Positions 1-11,409 are shown, counted from the stretch's first letter. The stretch: 64,000 nucleotides of DNA from Oryza sativa Japonica Group (GCF_034140825.1 NC_089035.1:34507501-34571500); one strand, 5' to 3'. Notes: a model not told the origin generated them from the sequence alone. Made by a program: numbers and translations.

Positions 1-227
1 CCTTTTCTAAATTGTATTTCTATATGAACTCTGTTTTTCTTTTTCTCCGATTAATATGAGAATTTCTAGGCCGTGAGAGCGAACGTGGAGGCTTCGTTTT
101 CTATTCCTTTAATAAGTTAATAGATTAGTTAAACTTTTGACTAAGAAAAAAAATCAAATAATTTATAATATGAAACGAAGGGAGTAGTTGCGATCCAGCC
201 AAAATTTTAACGGGGCCGGGCGTGCAG

Positions 228-3200
228 GCCCAGTACCTGACAAGCGACCCGGGCTACCTGGGCTGCAAGGCCTCGGCGTGCCAGAAGCGCCGCGCGTCCG
301 GCACCTGCAAGGTCCGGACCTGCGCCGCCACGCTGGCGTTCCACGTCATCAACTTCCGCACCGACGTCGAGTTCGTCCTCTTCTCCGGCGGCTTCGCGAC
401 GCCGTGCGTCCTCAAGCGCTCCGGTGCGCTCCCGTTCGCCAACCCCGCCAAGCCGCTCCACGGCCACCTCTCCAGCGTCGACTCCAAGGCCACCTCGGTG
501 AGCACATCTACTATCATCCAAAGCTTTTCCACCTTGCTTTTCTGCAGCTGCAAATGGAGTAATTTGTTGCATTTCTGTATGATGAATCAGATGAGGCTTA
601 CGTGGGTGAGCGGAGACGCGAGGCCGCAGCAGGTTCAGTACGGGACGGGCAAGACTGCTACCTCTGTCGCCACGACATTCACTCATAAGGACATGTGCAG
701 TGAGTAGTAATTAATCATGTGTTCATCACTGGGAAAATGCAATGTAAAAGAGGATAATTCAATATCATGTTTATTATCTCAAATGGAATGAAAATTCCAA
801 TGTGCAGGCATCGCCGTGCTGCCGAGTCCTGCGAAGGACTTCGGGTGGCATGATCCGGGTTACATCCATTCGGCACTCATGACCGGTCTCCAGCCATCTC
901 AGTCCTACAATTACCGTTACGGAAGGTACAGGTTCCCCCCTTCTTTTTTCACTTTTTTGCTGTAAAAATTAGCAGTTGTCACTTGTCAGTAACATCCTCA
1001 ATACGGGCTTGCCGCTGATGTGCAGTGATTCCGTGGGTTGGAGTAACACAACCGAATTCAGAACCCCACCAGCTGCAGGTTCAGGCGAGCTGTCCTTCGT
1101 GATCTTTGGTGATATGGGGAAGGCTCCACTGGACCCATCAGTGGAACACTACATTCAGGTACACAAAATCCTACATTCCTGCAAATGTTCCATTTTCATT
1201 AGCAGCTCGTACATTTCCGCGTGGTATATTTGCTCTGAGACAACGATGATGATTGGTGTTAAACGATGCAAAATTTGCAGCCTGGATCGACCTCCGTGGC
1301 CAAAGCAGTAGCTGCAGAGATGCAAACCGGAAAGGTCGACTCGATCTTCCACATCGGAGACATCAGCTACGCCACGGGCTTCCTTGTCGAATGGGATTTC
1401 TTCCTTCACCTCATCACGCCGCTCGCGTCGCAGGTGTCCTACATGACCGCCATTGGTAACCACGAGAGGTGATTCCTGCACCCAGAACACTGTGCATATT
1501 CTAGGTGTGGATGACAATGAGCTGATGATGCTTTCATCAGAGACTATGCAGGATCTGGATCGGTATATCCGACGCCGGATTCAGGCGGCGAATGTGGAGT
1601 CCCCTACGAGTCCTACTTCCCCATGCCTGCTTCCGGTAGGGACAAACCATGGTATTCGATCGAGCAAGGGAGCGTTCACTTCGTTGTGATGTCCACCGAG
1701 CACGAGTGGTCAGAGAAGTCAGACCAAGTAAGTGATCAAAGTCACCTTTCTATTCCTTTTCACTTATTCAGGAGTACATCGTTTACATGTTCATGTCACT
1801 CTCCAAATTTTGTTGTGTGAGTAGTACAATTGGATGGAAATGGATTTGTCATCGGTTGATAGATCAAGAACACCATGGGTGATCTTCATTGGGTAAGCTA
1901 AATGATCTTTTATTCTTCTAAAAAATATATGTTTGCCTAGAGATCAAACAAACAAAAGATATTATTTTCTGAAACAAAACAGGTAAAAAAATATGTTCCG
2001 TACTCCAGAATGCAAATTGTCTGATACTAGAAAGAATTAACACTTGTCACTTCAATGACCGCTGCAGGCATAGACCAATGTATTCATCCAGCAGCGGTAT
2101 TCCGCCCAGCGTTGATCCGAACTTCGTTTCCTCTGTTGAGCCACTCTTGCTTAACCACAAGGTAAGATTGGAATGCAGCTTTAGTCACACTTAAATCTAC
2201 CTTCATAAGTTCATAGAATACTAGACTATAGAAGGATGTTTTGATTTATGATGAACAGGTCGATTTGGTCTTCTTTGGCCATGTACACAACTACGAGAGA
2301 ACGTGTGCGGTATACCAGGGCAATTGCAAAGGCATGCCAAAGAAGGACGCAAAAGGAGTTGATACCTACGATAACAGCAACTACGCCGCACCTGTTCATG
2401 CCGTTGTTGGAGCAGGGGGGTTCAACTTGGATGGCTTCCCTAAGATTGGTGTAAGAGTCATATCTACACCTTTGTGTATGTTGTTCTCCTAGGCAATTAT
2501 AGACATCGTTTCAAACTACATAGTATGGTGGTAACAAATTGATATACTCCTAATTGATAAGAACGCATTAACGCCTGAAAACTCACATACTGTTAAAGTG
2601 ACAAGCTTGTCTTTCTGTTAAATTGTTCAGCTGCATAGCTGGAGCTTATCAAGGATTTCAGAGTTTGGATATGCCAGGGTACATGCGACGAAAACTGATA
2701 TGTTGGTTCAGGTCAGTCCACATATATATATTCTACCTCGGTTTCTGTTAACACGCTTTTTAAATTACTGAACGGTGGGTTTTGTGTAAAAACTTTATAT
2801 ATATAAGTTCCTTTAAAATATAAAATAAATTTATTTTTTAAGTTTGCAACAATTAAACTTAATTAATTATGTACTGATGGTTTTCTTGTTTTTCTTACTT
2901 TAACTTTATCTTCATCTTTATTAGAAAAGAATATCACCTGTCTTAACTCTCAATTCTGTCTCTTGTCTAAATTAAATTCTCATAATGAAATATTCCAACT
3001 GGTAAAATCATCATTGCTCACAAGTACTTCCTCCGTTTCACGATATAAGTCATTCTAGTATTTCCCACATTCATATTGATGCTAATGAATCTAGACATAT
3101 ATATATTTGTCTAGATTCATTAGCATCAATATGAATGTGGGAATATATGTCTAGATTCATTAGCATCAATATGAATGTGGGAAATGCTAGAATGACTTAC

Positions 3201-3400
3201 ATTGTGAAACGGAGGGAGTAGTAAAATAACTATTGCATGGAATGATTGATTTTTTTTTAAAAAAATGCTACTATCTGAGTAAGCAATGGTGCATGGCTGC
3301 ATCTCAAGTCTGAACAACTGTTACTCTCTTTTTTCAGTTTGTAAACTCGAACACGTCGGCAGTCCAGGACCAATTTAGGATTGTGAAGGGAGCCAGATGA
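228..3400 (+). CDS. Purple acid phosphatase, PAP27-like (5' end outside window)
   Basis: Metallophosphoesterase of the plant purple acid phosphatase family, normally secreted or vacuolar and acting on phosphomonoesters or related substrates. Eleven exons join in one frame: 228-497, 591-699, 808-925, 1026-1158, 1281-1468, 1541-1727, 1825-1892, 2068-2161, 2259-2450, 2631-2711, 3338-3400. They give 500 residues, so perhaps the first 100 or so lie upstream of the window. A fibronectin-like N-terminal domain (about residues 88-180) is followed by the metal-binding blocks GDMG (194), GDISY (236), GNHE (269), FIGH (His359) and GHVH (396-399). All five blocks look intact, although relatives of the PAP1/24/27 branch are often labelled probable inactive. 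The last intron (2712-3337) holds a Stowaway MITE. Exon 1 of the visible part begins after a clear acceptor at 226-227, so no start codon is expected here. Substrate is not predictable from sequence. Confidence 0.9.
3027..3218. mobile_element. Stowaway-type MITE in last intron of the phosphatase gene
   Basis: About 192 bp, flanked by TA duplications (3025-3026 and 3219-3220), with ends reading cttcctccgtttcac and its complement. It folds into a long hairpin. An internal 30-odd bp piece (tctagattcattagcatc...) occurs in both orientations and again as a direct copy, so the element has an internal duplication. Stowaway elements are non-autonomous relatives of Tc1/mariner. Confidence 0.9.
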
Positions 3401-3765
3401 TCCAACCTTACAAGCAACTTGATATTCACAAGGAGAAACAGTAGCTACTTTTTTTTATTTGTTAGTATATATAGCTAGGTACGCTGTAAATAGATGCTGA
3501 ATTACACACATAAATGCTATAGACTATCAGGCTGTGTACGCGGCTACAATAAAATTAATACTATCATTTTTCTCCCTGATAGTAACATTTACTCCATCGC
3601 AAACCTTTGCCTGCTAATATTTCAAGAGTAGAGGGATATTAGATAAACAGTTTGAAGTTGAGGAGTGTGTTGTAGACTTGTTCCATGTGATGATCACTTA
3701 GGTATATGAAACTTGTAAAATACGGATCTAGCTCTAATCTTGGTTTAGTGTATCACCCAATTTTC

Positions 3766-4772
3766 AAAGTGCAGATAAGGCAGCTCGTGCACTAACATCG
3801 TTATCCATGGTGATTGGAATTTTGTATTTAGGCTCTTCCACTATAGTATGCTCCTGAATCGATTCCTACCACTCCCAAATCGACCGTTGGTAGAGGAGGT
3901 GAAGAGACATTGATTAGGGTAGTGGCAATAGGAGGTCCTTGAAGCCAACATAGATGGTGTAGTAGGATGAGAATGATCCCACGAGTCCGACGTGGCGTGA
4001 TTGTCTTATTTAAATCGTCTTTGTTCCCCCTCTCTGGCTACAATCTACTACAAGAACACAACTTGCCACCAACAATGGATTCACAAGTTTTGCCCCTTGT
4101 TCGCCAGTCCTTGCTGTCCCTCCACAACTAGGGCTGTCAACGAGCCGAGCTCGAGCGAACTCGTCTGCCTAGGCTCGAGCTCGATACAAGCTCGAGCCGA
4201 GCCTATAAAATGTCGAGTTTTCTAACAGGCTCGGCTCGAGCTTGACCAAGCTCAAGCTCGACTACCGAGCTTGATTTTTAAGTAAAGCAATATATATTTC
4301 AAAAATAATCTTTAAAAAAATAATTAATTTCTAGTTCATCATATTAGTAGAAGAGGAAAAAAAAGAATAAAATAAATATATGATGTCAATATAAGGCATA
4401 CAAATAACATATTTGATATCCTAATCTATTAAATAACAACAAAAATCATATATTACTAGGCTCGTTGGAAGCTCGAGCTTCGCGAGCTTAGGAAGAGGCT
4501 CGGGCTCGGCTCGTCTGGAGCTCGAGCCGAGCTCGAGCAGCTCGCGAGCCTCGAGATTTTTTGACAGCCCTATCCACAACCACTATAGTATGCTTTGCTC
4601 CACTGCTACCCTAACAGCCACTGAAGCGTTACATTCTGTCGCTGCTCTAATACGATTCAACAGCGGTAGGGATCGATTTATGAACGCACTATAGCGAAGA
4701 TGCTAAAATACAAAATTGTCGCCACTGTGGACAACCACGCCAACGCATGAGCTGCGGCATTTGTACTTTGGA
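3766..4772. repeat. Long-inverted-repeat element carrying a nested hAT MITE
   Basis: Sequence at about 3766-3890 matches, in reverse complement, about 4650-4772. Shared blocks include ggcagctcgtgca / cgcagctcatgcg, aattttgtattt and ttccactatag / ttcgctatag, making terminal repeats of 100 bp or more with many mismatches. The hAT-type MITE at 4129-4572 lies inside, so this is the older insertion. I could not define a target-site duplication; the family is unassigned. Fewer than 40 percent of its bases are unique to it. Confidence 0.65.
4129..4572. mobile_element. hAT-type MITE, 444 bp
   Basis: Perfect 12-bp inverted ends (tagggctgtcaa ... ttgacagcccta) are flanked by a perfect 8-bp duplication, tccacaac (4121-4128 and 4573-4580). 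The 8-bp duplication is the hAT signature. The subterminal regions are rich in gctcgagc and gagctcgagc words on both strands, forming a strong hairpin. There is no transposase coding sequence. Confidence 0.92.
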
Positions 4773-4914
4773 CCTCGACTTATGTAAAGTATGGATTTCA
4801 TATGACATAGGAAACTTTTATGGTATCATAGAGACTTTGGAAAAGATGTACAAATTTGTCCTGATATCAAGTATGTTAAACCTGCACGGTGACATCTAAG
4901 AACCTATAATTAAA

Positions 4915-5069
4915 GAGCAATTTTACGGTCCTTAAGGAGGTAACATGAGGTACCATTTTTTCTATTGTAAATTTAGTACCTCTTGGTACCTTGGTACTAG
5001 GTACCTAGGTACCAAAGGTACTAAAATTTGGTACCTCATGGTACCTGCTCAAGAACCGTAGAATTGCTC
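4915..5069. mobile_element. Small Mutator-like MITE, 155 bp
   Basis: Ends gagcaattttacggtcc and ggaccgtaaaattgctc-like complement are flanked by a perfect 9-bp duplication, ataattaaa (4906-4914 and 5070-5078), the size typical of Mutator-like elements. The centre is packed with the word ggtacc in both orientations, so nearly the whole element is a palindrome. Confidence 0.88.
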
Positions 5070-5602
5070 ATAATTAAAACCGATGTAGATTGATGTACGG
5101 TTGATAAAATGGGTTGGAAATAAAATGATTTTATTTAGTTGTTGTTCATGTATGGAAACTGCAAGTCTACAACAACGTGCCAGTTGAGAAATTTAATAAT
5201 TGGAGAGGCATGGCTGATTCTGGTGTATATTCTCCATTTCCTCGGTAAAACCCACACCATATCGCCATGCTTAACAGACTCTCAGTTACATACGCTGAAG
5301 TCTGGAAGCATAAGGTTAAATCCATATAGTCATTGGCTTTGGCTCCTTTTTGTGCTTTGCCGTATCTAGATGGCTGGCATATCGGTACGGTAAAACCAAC
5401 GCTTAAGAATTAGCTGCGCACCTAATAAAATAAGTACTGAAGCCATGAATCTACAATAGTAATTGTCCTTTTGCAAACCATGATACTTACATAACCCCAA
5501 CCAACCATCAGCATTCCACAGTCGTCCATCCATGCACACAGCACACGGGAAGCGAGTCACAACTGACACATGCATTGCAACAAGTACACACACCCTTACC
5601 AT

Positions 5603-8600
5603 ATGGCAAGGCTGTTCGCCGTGTGCTTCGTTATCCTCAGTTTCGCCATGGCCGCGGCGGCAGCGAGGCCGGCAACGTCGTCGACGGCGGACGCTCCAGC
5701 GACGAGCGGCGACTGCAGCAGCGACGTGCAGGACCTGATGGCCAACTGCCAGGACTACGTGATGTTCCCGGCCGACCCGAAGATCGACCCGTCGCAGGCT
5801 TGCTGCGCGGCGGTCCAGAGGGCAAACATGCCGTGCGTGTGCAACAAGGTCATCCCGGAGGTCGAGCAGCTGATTTGCATGGACAAGGTTGTGTACGTCG
5901 TCGCCTTCTGCAAGAAGCCCTTTCAGCCTGGCTCCAACTGTGGAAGTAAGTCTATATGTCTAATACGCTCGAGTTCCCGCTCCGCGTTCAATTAAGTTTG
6001 GGGTATATATCTCCATTCTTTGCTCAAATCATCGCGGACTAAAACACGCACACACCTTCTTCACAAGTTCATTAGTCCCTTAACTGATTTATCTTTAATC
6101 CACCAATACTCACTTAGGGGGCTAGATTCGCTTTCAACATGTATCCCACTAGTACACAAACAACTAAAGGTGCCGTTTGGGAAACCCCACCTTTAAGGTG
6201 TTTTCAAATGTGCCTTTAAGGTTCCAAAACCCTAAAAATAAGCTCAATGCATTGGCTCGAATCGAGCCGATCCATCGAGCATCTCCACTGCATCCCAAAA
6301 CAAGACACATACAAGATTAACACATAGAAAAGAACACAACACAAAAACACAATAAACATATCCATGAACACATTAACATCAACAAACATCAAAAAGATTA
6401 ACATCAACAACACAATAGCGGCCGGCGTCCTTCTCCACCCCTGCCGCTAGCATCCTTCTCCACCCCTTCCGTCGTCACTGAATGGAGAGGGCATGCCGCC
6501 GCCTCCGCCGAGCCACCGCCTGGCTGCCGCCGAGACAGAGAGGGCGAGAGAGAGATCAAGAAGGGACGGGATAAGGCCACCTTATATGGATAAGGCCAGC
6601 GCTCGATCGGCTTGCTGGCTCGGCTTGGTTTGGTATAGGTGCGGGGTTTTTTTAGAAAACTAACACCTATAATTTATTATAGGCCGGTTTTAGTTAACCG
6701 ACACCTATAATATATTAAAGGTGCCGATTTTTTTTTTAAAAAAATGGGTACCTATAGTATAGGTGTTAGTTTTTCTTTAGAACCGGCACATATAGCTGCT
6801 TAAAGGTACCGGTTTTATGTGTTTTCAGCTCGCAGAGAAGGGAAAAGCACTATAGGTGTCAGTTTTACCTGTTCCGGCACCTATAGTATCTATAGTATCT
6901 ATCTCTACGTGCTTTTTTAAGTAGTGTATGCATCGACAGTAGCCATCTTGCCATCTCACCTATCAAACATTAGTTGTCCAGAGTCTAGACGCTAGATGTT
7001 ATTTTTTTCACTACTCTCATCCAAAACATGCAAATACGTATTCAGTACTCTAAATGAGTTCAAATGAAGAAAAAAATTATCAACTAAAAAAATGTAGATC
7101 TCGTCAAACTATATAATTTTCATATAAGGTTTGTCTCCATTCATAATCTTTACATATTATAAAAGTTTAAGATGTTTTTGCCAGATGTTTCGTGCGTCAT
7201 CTGACTTCGATTCCTGCTCGGCTTGCGCACTATCGCCCACTCGTGCGCATCAGAATCGGGTCCGTGTTAGTGTCCGACTTCTCCCCTATACCTGCGCATG
7301 TTCACATCCTCTCTCACGAGTTGTTCGCACGCACCAGCCGGAAAAAAAGAGCGGAGCATCGATATGTCAGCAAATCGATCCGACTCTAATCCAAACCGAT
7401 ACGTCACACAAATAATAAAATCAGCATGAGAGATATATATAGACTTATGCTGTGTTCGGCAGCCCCTCTTCCTAACCCATCTCCCTTATTTTCTACACGC
7501 ACGCTTTTCAAACTGCTAAACGGTGTTTTTTTTTAAAAGTTTCTATACGAAATTTGCTTAAAAAATCAAATTAATCTATTTTTTTAAAAAAATAGCAATT
7601 ACTTATTTAATCACCCGCTAATAGATCTGCCTTGTCAAAGGATGTCGCACAAACACTCAAGTGGGCACGTGGGTATCTCCGGCCGGTTAGTATCATTTGC
7701 CTCGTGAGATTGCTTTGATTTTTTTTTCATGATTTTAAGATACAAATTTCCTTTCTTCAGTGTCGTTCGTTCTCTCAGCTTAGAGACACATTTTTACCGC
7801 ACTCAAAACGAGAAAACTCATTGACACGTGATTAATTAAGTATTAATCTCTATATCTTCTCTACTATTATAAAAACTGAAGAAGTATTTGTCAGTAATTT
7901 GGTACATCATCCGTGTATGAGTTGGTTTTTAAATTCGTTCGCTTTTTGAAATACAGAAGGTGTCGTATAAGAAATATATTTAAAAAACTCGCATGCTAAC
8001 TTGAGACGATCGGACTTCTAACTGCAGCTTATGATTTTCTAAAAAAAAATATGTTCTTTTTTTGCGAGGAAAAAGATATATGTTCAAGTGAATTCTCAGG
8101 GAGAATTTCACTTTAGCTAAACCATATAACAATAATAATATTAAAATAGTCTTTACCCGTTACAACGCACGGGCATTTTTCTAGTCATTTGAAAATTTTA
8201 AAAATATGTTTATTCAAATAGATCTAAGAACTTCTAAAACATATTTGGACATGCAAACAATCTCAAGTGAAAGGTCATTAACTTCAAAGTTGTAGATTTC
8301 GTCGAGCTCTACAATTTTGATATAAAGTTGGTTTTCATCCAACAACCTCATATGAGAAAGTGGTTTCTAAAAAAATATGCACATATGATATGAGTAGGTC
8401 CATTTCTAAAGGCACACCTCTCAAAATAAAATTTTAGAGGTGATCGCTTAAGGCAACCGCCTCTAGAATTGAGGAGGCAATTAAGACGATCGCCTCTAAA
8501 AATCTATTTTATAGGTGATTTTCTAATGCAGTTACATAGACCATTCATCACTAGAAATCAGGCTATTTTTAAAGTTGATCTGTTTATATGGCTGCCTCTA

Positions 8601-8825
8601 AAAATCAATGTCTAGTGGTTGTCCATGACTGCGGGTCCATTATATACGTTGGTTTTCTTATAAACTATATGTACAGTAACAATCACGATAATTTAATATA
8701 TGTGGTCTCTTAGTTTATGTGTGTGTACGGTGTGTGTATTTATTTGTTTCTTTGCATCTCCATAATCATGGTTATTTTGAATGGTTTGTTTTTCAGGCTA
8801 CCGTGTTCCTGCTTCCCTCGCTTAA
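5603..8825 (+). CDS. Small secreted LTP/AAI-like cysteine-rich protein, copy 1
   Basis: Predicted 123-residue secreted protein of the plant bifunctional-inhibitor / lipid-transfer / seed-storage (AAI) type. Exon 1 is 5603-5945 and exon 2 is 8797-8825. The second exon was found by matching the 3' exon of the neighbouring paralogue: an acceptor (ttttcag) followed by nine codons ending ...YRVPASLA and a stop. The start at 5603 is chosen because it opens directly into a hydrophobic signal peptide (about residues 3-21); an in-frame ATG 33 bases upstream is possible. Cysteines fall at 38, 49, 67, 68, 78, 80, 92, 103 and 113: the usual eight-cysteine pattern plus an extra one at 92. The intron is 2851 bp, against 92 bp in copy 2, because it has taken up several transposons. 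The ligand is unknown. Confidence 0.82.
6147..6926. mobile_element. Non-autonomous CACTA-like element in intron of LTP-like copy 1
   Basis: Begins cactagtacacaaac and ends gcttttttaagtagtg, matching the CACTA.../...TAGTG termini of En/Spm elements. Many subterminal repeats of the type ggcacctata / aggtgtcagtttt occur in both orientations near the right end, as in rice CACTA families. A clean 3-bp target duplication was not seen (tcc versus tat), so the exact ends are less certain. No transposase is visible. Confidence 0.65.
7444..7620. repeat. Dispersed rice repeat fragment in intron
   Basis: Contains the run ctgtgttcggcagccc, then cacgcttttcaaactgctaa and later agcaattacttatttaatca. I recognise these phrases as parts of a very common rice MITE-like repeat. 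Diverged versions of parts of it appear at about 2750-2870 and 11815-11920. Ends not defined. Confidence 0.5.
7855..8184 (+). mobile_element. Short non-autonomous Helitron
   Basis: Starts tcttctctactattataaaa after an A and ends in a small hairpin (cccgt-tacaacgc-acggg) followed by catttttctag and a T. Helitrons begin with TC, end CTRR behind a 3' hairpin and insert between A and T without a duplication. All of these are met. At 330 bp it has no Rep/helicase coding. Confidence 0.75.
8200..8623. mobile_element. CACTA-type terminal fragment
   Basis: Repeated words tagaggtgat, accgcctctag and gcctctaaaa in alternating orientation lead to an end reading aatgtctagtg, the complement of a CACTAGACATT terminus. 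The segment at about 7000-7130 (ending in aaggtttgtctcc) may be the other part of the same element, split by later insertions. Whole element not reconstructed. Confidence 0.5.
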
Positions 8826-10100
8826 TGCTTATGTGTCCTGCCAGTTGCATTATCACGGATAACTGATCATATGCCATTTTATGGCTTCAGTCATAATATA
8901 TTGTTTTACTAAGTTTGTCTACATGATAAAGAGATACACATGGATCTCTCCTAAATAAAGTCATCATTGATGTCCACATGCATTATTATGTATGTTAATT
9001 TACAAGTGATAAAACACATACTACTACTACACCCAAGATGTGGTATAGCTCAAACACACCCCAACGTAGTAATTTTTCTAGTGAGAGAACAATCATATAT
9101 AGCAAAATATCCTATTGAGCCTGGCGATAATAACTCATAGTAATAATTTTATTATGTAAGAAGTTTGTTTTTAGTTATCACACACACTGGGTGCATCTTA
9201 ATGCTATATATTTATTTGGCCACACAAAAGTAGTTCTTCCTCTAATGCCTTTCATTCTCAACTTTCATCATTTATTTGTCCTTTTTGTTAGGTTCCGTCA
9301 ACCTAATATGGGTGAAAAGACAGTTTTCTATTAATATGTTTTAATGCAAGATCTGTGATTTTTATATTTTCTTTTGAGTTACAATTTTTATACTAGCTTA
9401 TTATGCATGATGGTCGAATATCTCTCATGAACCATAATATTATTTTAGTAATCAAGTGTGATGCAAAATCCTTTAAATTTAGTATATTACATAAAAAAAT
9501 AATTCTCAATTTCTACTTCTTAGCTTATAGGCTGTGCGCATATAGAATTTGAATTTTAGAAGTTTTAAAGTTGATTTTGGTTTTTTATCATATTTATTTT
9601 TAGCACTGACTTTTGAATAGCTAAAATTGAAAAACTTATCGTAAAAAATATTATTATTGGTTGCTTCGTTTATTCTGGATGCATCTTAACATTTACTGTA
9701 AAAATATAACCTATGGTTTACTTATATTTAATCAACAATATTTATTGTTAAAAAGTAATAGACAAGAGAAAAACAATCTTTTCTTCCATCTATTAACATT
9801 ATGTTAATGGACAACTAACGGAAAGGGCAAATAAGATATCAAATTTAAGAATAAGTGTATAAGAGGGGAAGCCAATTTTGTGAGAATAAATAAGGAACCG
9901 ATCAAGTCTAGAGGACACATAAAGAATTTTCTCATCATGGTGTTCATATAACTAGCCCGTTGAACTGTGAGATTGAATACTTTTGGGATAGTGAAAGAAT
10001 ATTTGACTTAATATTTTTCTTGAACACTACAATCTGCTATTTGTTTCACATATAAAAAAGTGAATATTGCATCCTCAATAAATGATCTAACATAAGGTAC
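8826..10100. other. AT-rich intergenic stretch, no gene seen
   Basis: 3' flank of LTP-like copy 1 and distal 5' flank of copy 2. No open reading frame with codon character. About 9516-9720 resembles the MITE-like repeat at 57840-58035 (shared ttttagaa, ttggttttttatc and similar words). Otherwise I see nothing in it. Confidence 0.6.
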
Positions 10101-10102
10101 AT

Positions 10103-10400
10103 AAATATCTAAATCTTTCTCTATTAATGTGTCATACATGGATGCATATATCTTAGTAAATATCTAAATCTTTCTCTATTAATGTGTGGATTCATACATG
10201 GATGCATATATCTTCAATAAGTGAGTAGTAAATATCTAAATCTTTCTCTATTAATGTGTGGATTCATACATGGATGCATATATCTTCAATAAATGAGTAG
10301 CAAATGTTTAAATCTTTTCTTTATTAATGTGTGGGTTCAACATGCATGGATGCATATATCTTTAATAAATGAGCCAATTAAATATGAGGTGCACAAATAT
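10103..10400 (+). repeat. Minisatellite upstream of LTP-like copy 2
   Basis: Four to five copies of a unit reading aaatatctaaatctttctct, then attaatgtgtg, then catacatggatgcatatatc, starting at about 10103, 10158, 10230, 10302 and (partial) 10395. Spacings are 55, 72, 72 and 93 bases. Each unit carries catggatgcata, close to the CATGCA (RY) element bound by B3 seed regulators; one copy has a perfect catgcatg. It ends about 100 bp before the TATA box of copy 2. Confidence 0.88.
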
Positions 10401-10496
10401 CCAAATCTTTGCATGCATAGGCTCTCTCTTCACCATTGATTTTACATCCAATGGATACAATTCGAGCAACATGTCAACTTTTCCCCTCGATGGCCT

Positions 10497-10504
10497 TATA
10501 TAAA
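10497..10504 (+). promoter_or_regulatory. TATA box of LTP-like copy 2
   Basis: The octamer tatataaa sits 104 bases before the start codon, leaving a plausible short leader containing cacaccacaacaatatagcc. Confidence 0.7.
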
Positions 10505-10607
10505 CCCAACTATCCCCAACTAGAAGATACACACCACAACAATATAGCCACTGTATTGATATCAAGAAAAAGGTCTATCCTAGCTGCTTTATACTAAAGC
10601 AATAGCC

Positions 10608-11038
10608 ATGGGAAAGCTTTATGGTTTGTTCTGGGTTATGGCCTTGGTATTGGCTACGGTGGCTGGTACAAAATCCGATGAGGGTTGCAGTCGTGATCTT
10701 CAGGACTTAATTATGGAGTGTCAAAAATATGTTATGAATCCTGCAAACCCAAAGATAGAACCCTCAAACGCATGCTGTAGCGTAATCCAAAAGGCAAACG
10801 TCCCATGTTTATGCTCCAAGGTCACTAAAGAGATTGAGAAGATAGTGTGCATGGAGAAGGTCGTGTATGTTGCTGACTATTGCAAGAAGCCACTACAGCC
10901 TGGCTCCAAGTGTGGAAGTAAGCTTTAATACAAACTCAACAAAAGCATTTTGTGTTGTTTTATGAATTGTCAATGATATTTATTATTTTCTTCTGAATTA
11001 CGTTTGCAGGCTACACGATTCCGTCTCTACAACAATAA
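10608..11038 (+). CDS. Small secreted LTP/AAI-like cysteine-rich protein, copy 2
   Basis: Predicted 112-residue secreted protein, tandem paralogue of the gene at 5603. Exon 1 is 10608-10917 and exon 2 is 11010-11038, ending ...GSYTIPSLQQ. A short hydrophobic signal peptide (about residues 4-20) precedes the same nine-cysteine layout (C..C..CC..CxC..C..C..C) as copy 1. The intron position and phase are also identical to copy 1, which supports both models. Codon use is AT-leaning, unlike the GC-rich copy 1. A TATA box and a minisatellite with RY-like words lie upstream, which would fit seed or developmental expression, but this is inference. Confidence 0.88.
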
Positions 11039-11409
11039 TTGGATATGATCAAGCATGAAGATGATGGCTTTGTCTTTTAGGATAAGTGTAATTTGTGAGG
11101 TTGTCCATTGGCAATAATCTATTTTGAGTCATTTGTGGGGAATTGTGGCCAATGTGAGTGGGATATTTAATATTGTAAAATAAATATTAAAAATGAACAA
11201 ATAATGTCTTTTAGATTTTCTATCTTTTCAGATGACTAGATGGCGCCTCTAACCTTCATCTTCCACGTGGCGGTTCCCCATAGGCTCTCAATGACGGTTG
11301 CAAGTGAATCGACGTTGGAAACCGCCATATCCAATCGTCATTGGGCACTATATAAGGAGGAGAAGCTTTCTTGACTTCCCTGATTTTTAGAATCTTATTC
11401 TCCCCAAAC

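Noticed and set aside
1-187. Possible Stowaway half (ending gaaacgaagggagtag) upstream of the phosphatase exon
   Set aside because: Only one convincing end (about 171-186) is visible, with no paired arm, so I did not list it as an element.
5570-5995. Single-exon 141-residue version of LTP-like copy 1
   Set aside because: It reads through a splice donor shared with copy 2 into unrelated residues.
10103-10400. CRISPR-like array
   Set aside because: Units are unequal, spacers are absent and the context is a plant promoter; it is a minisatellite.
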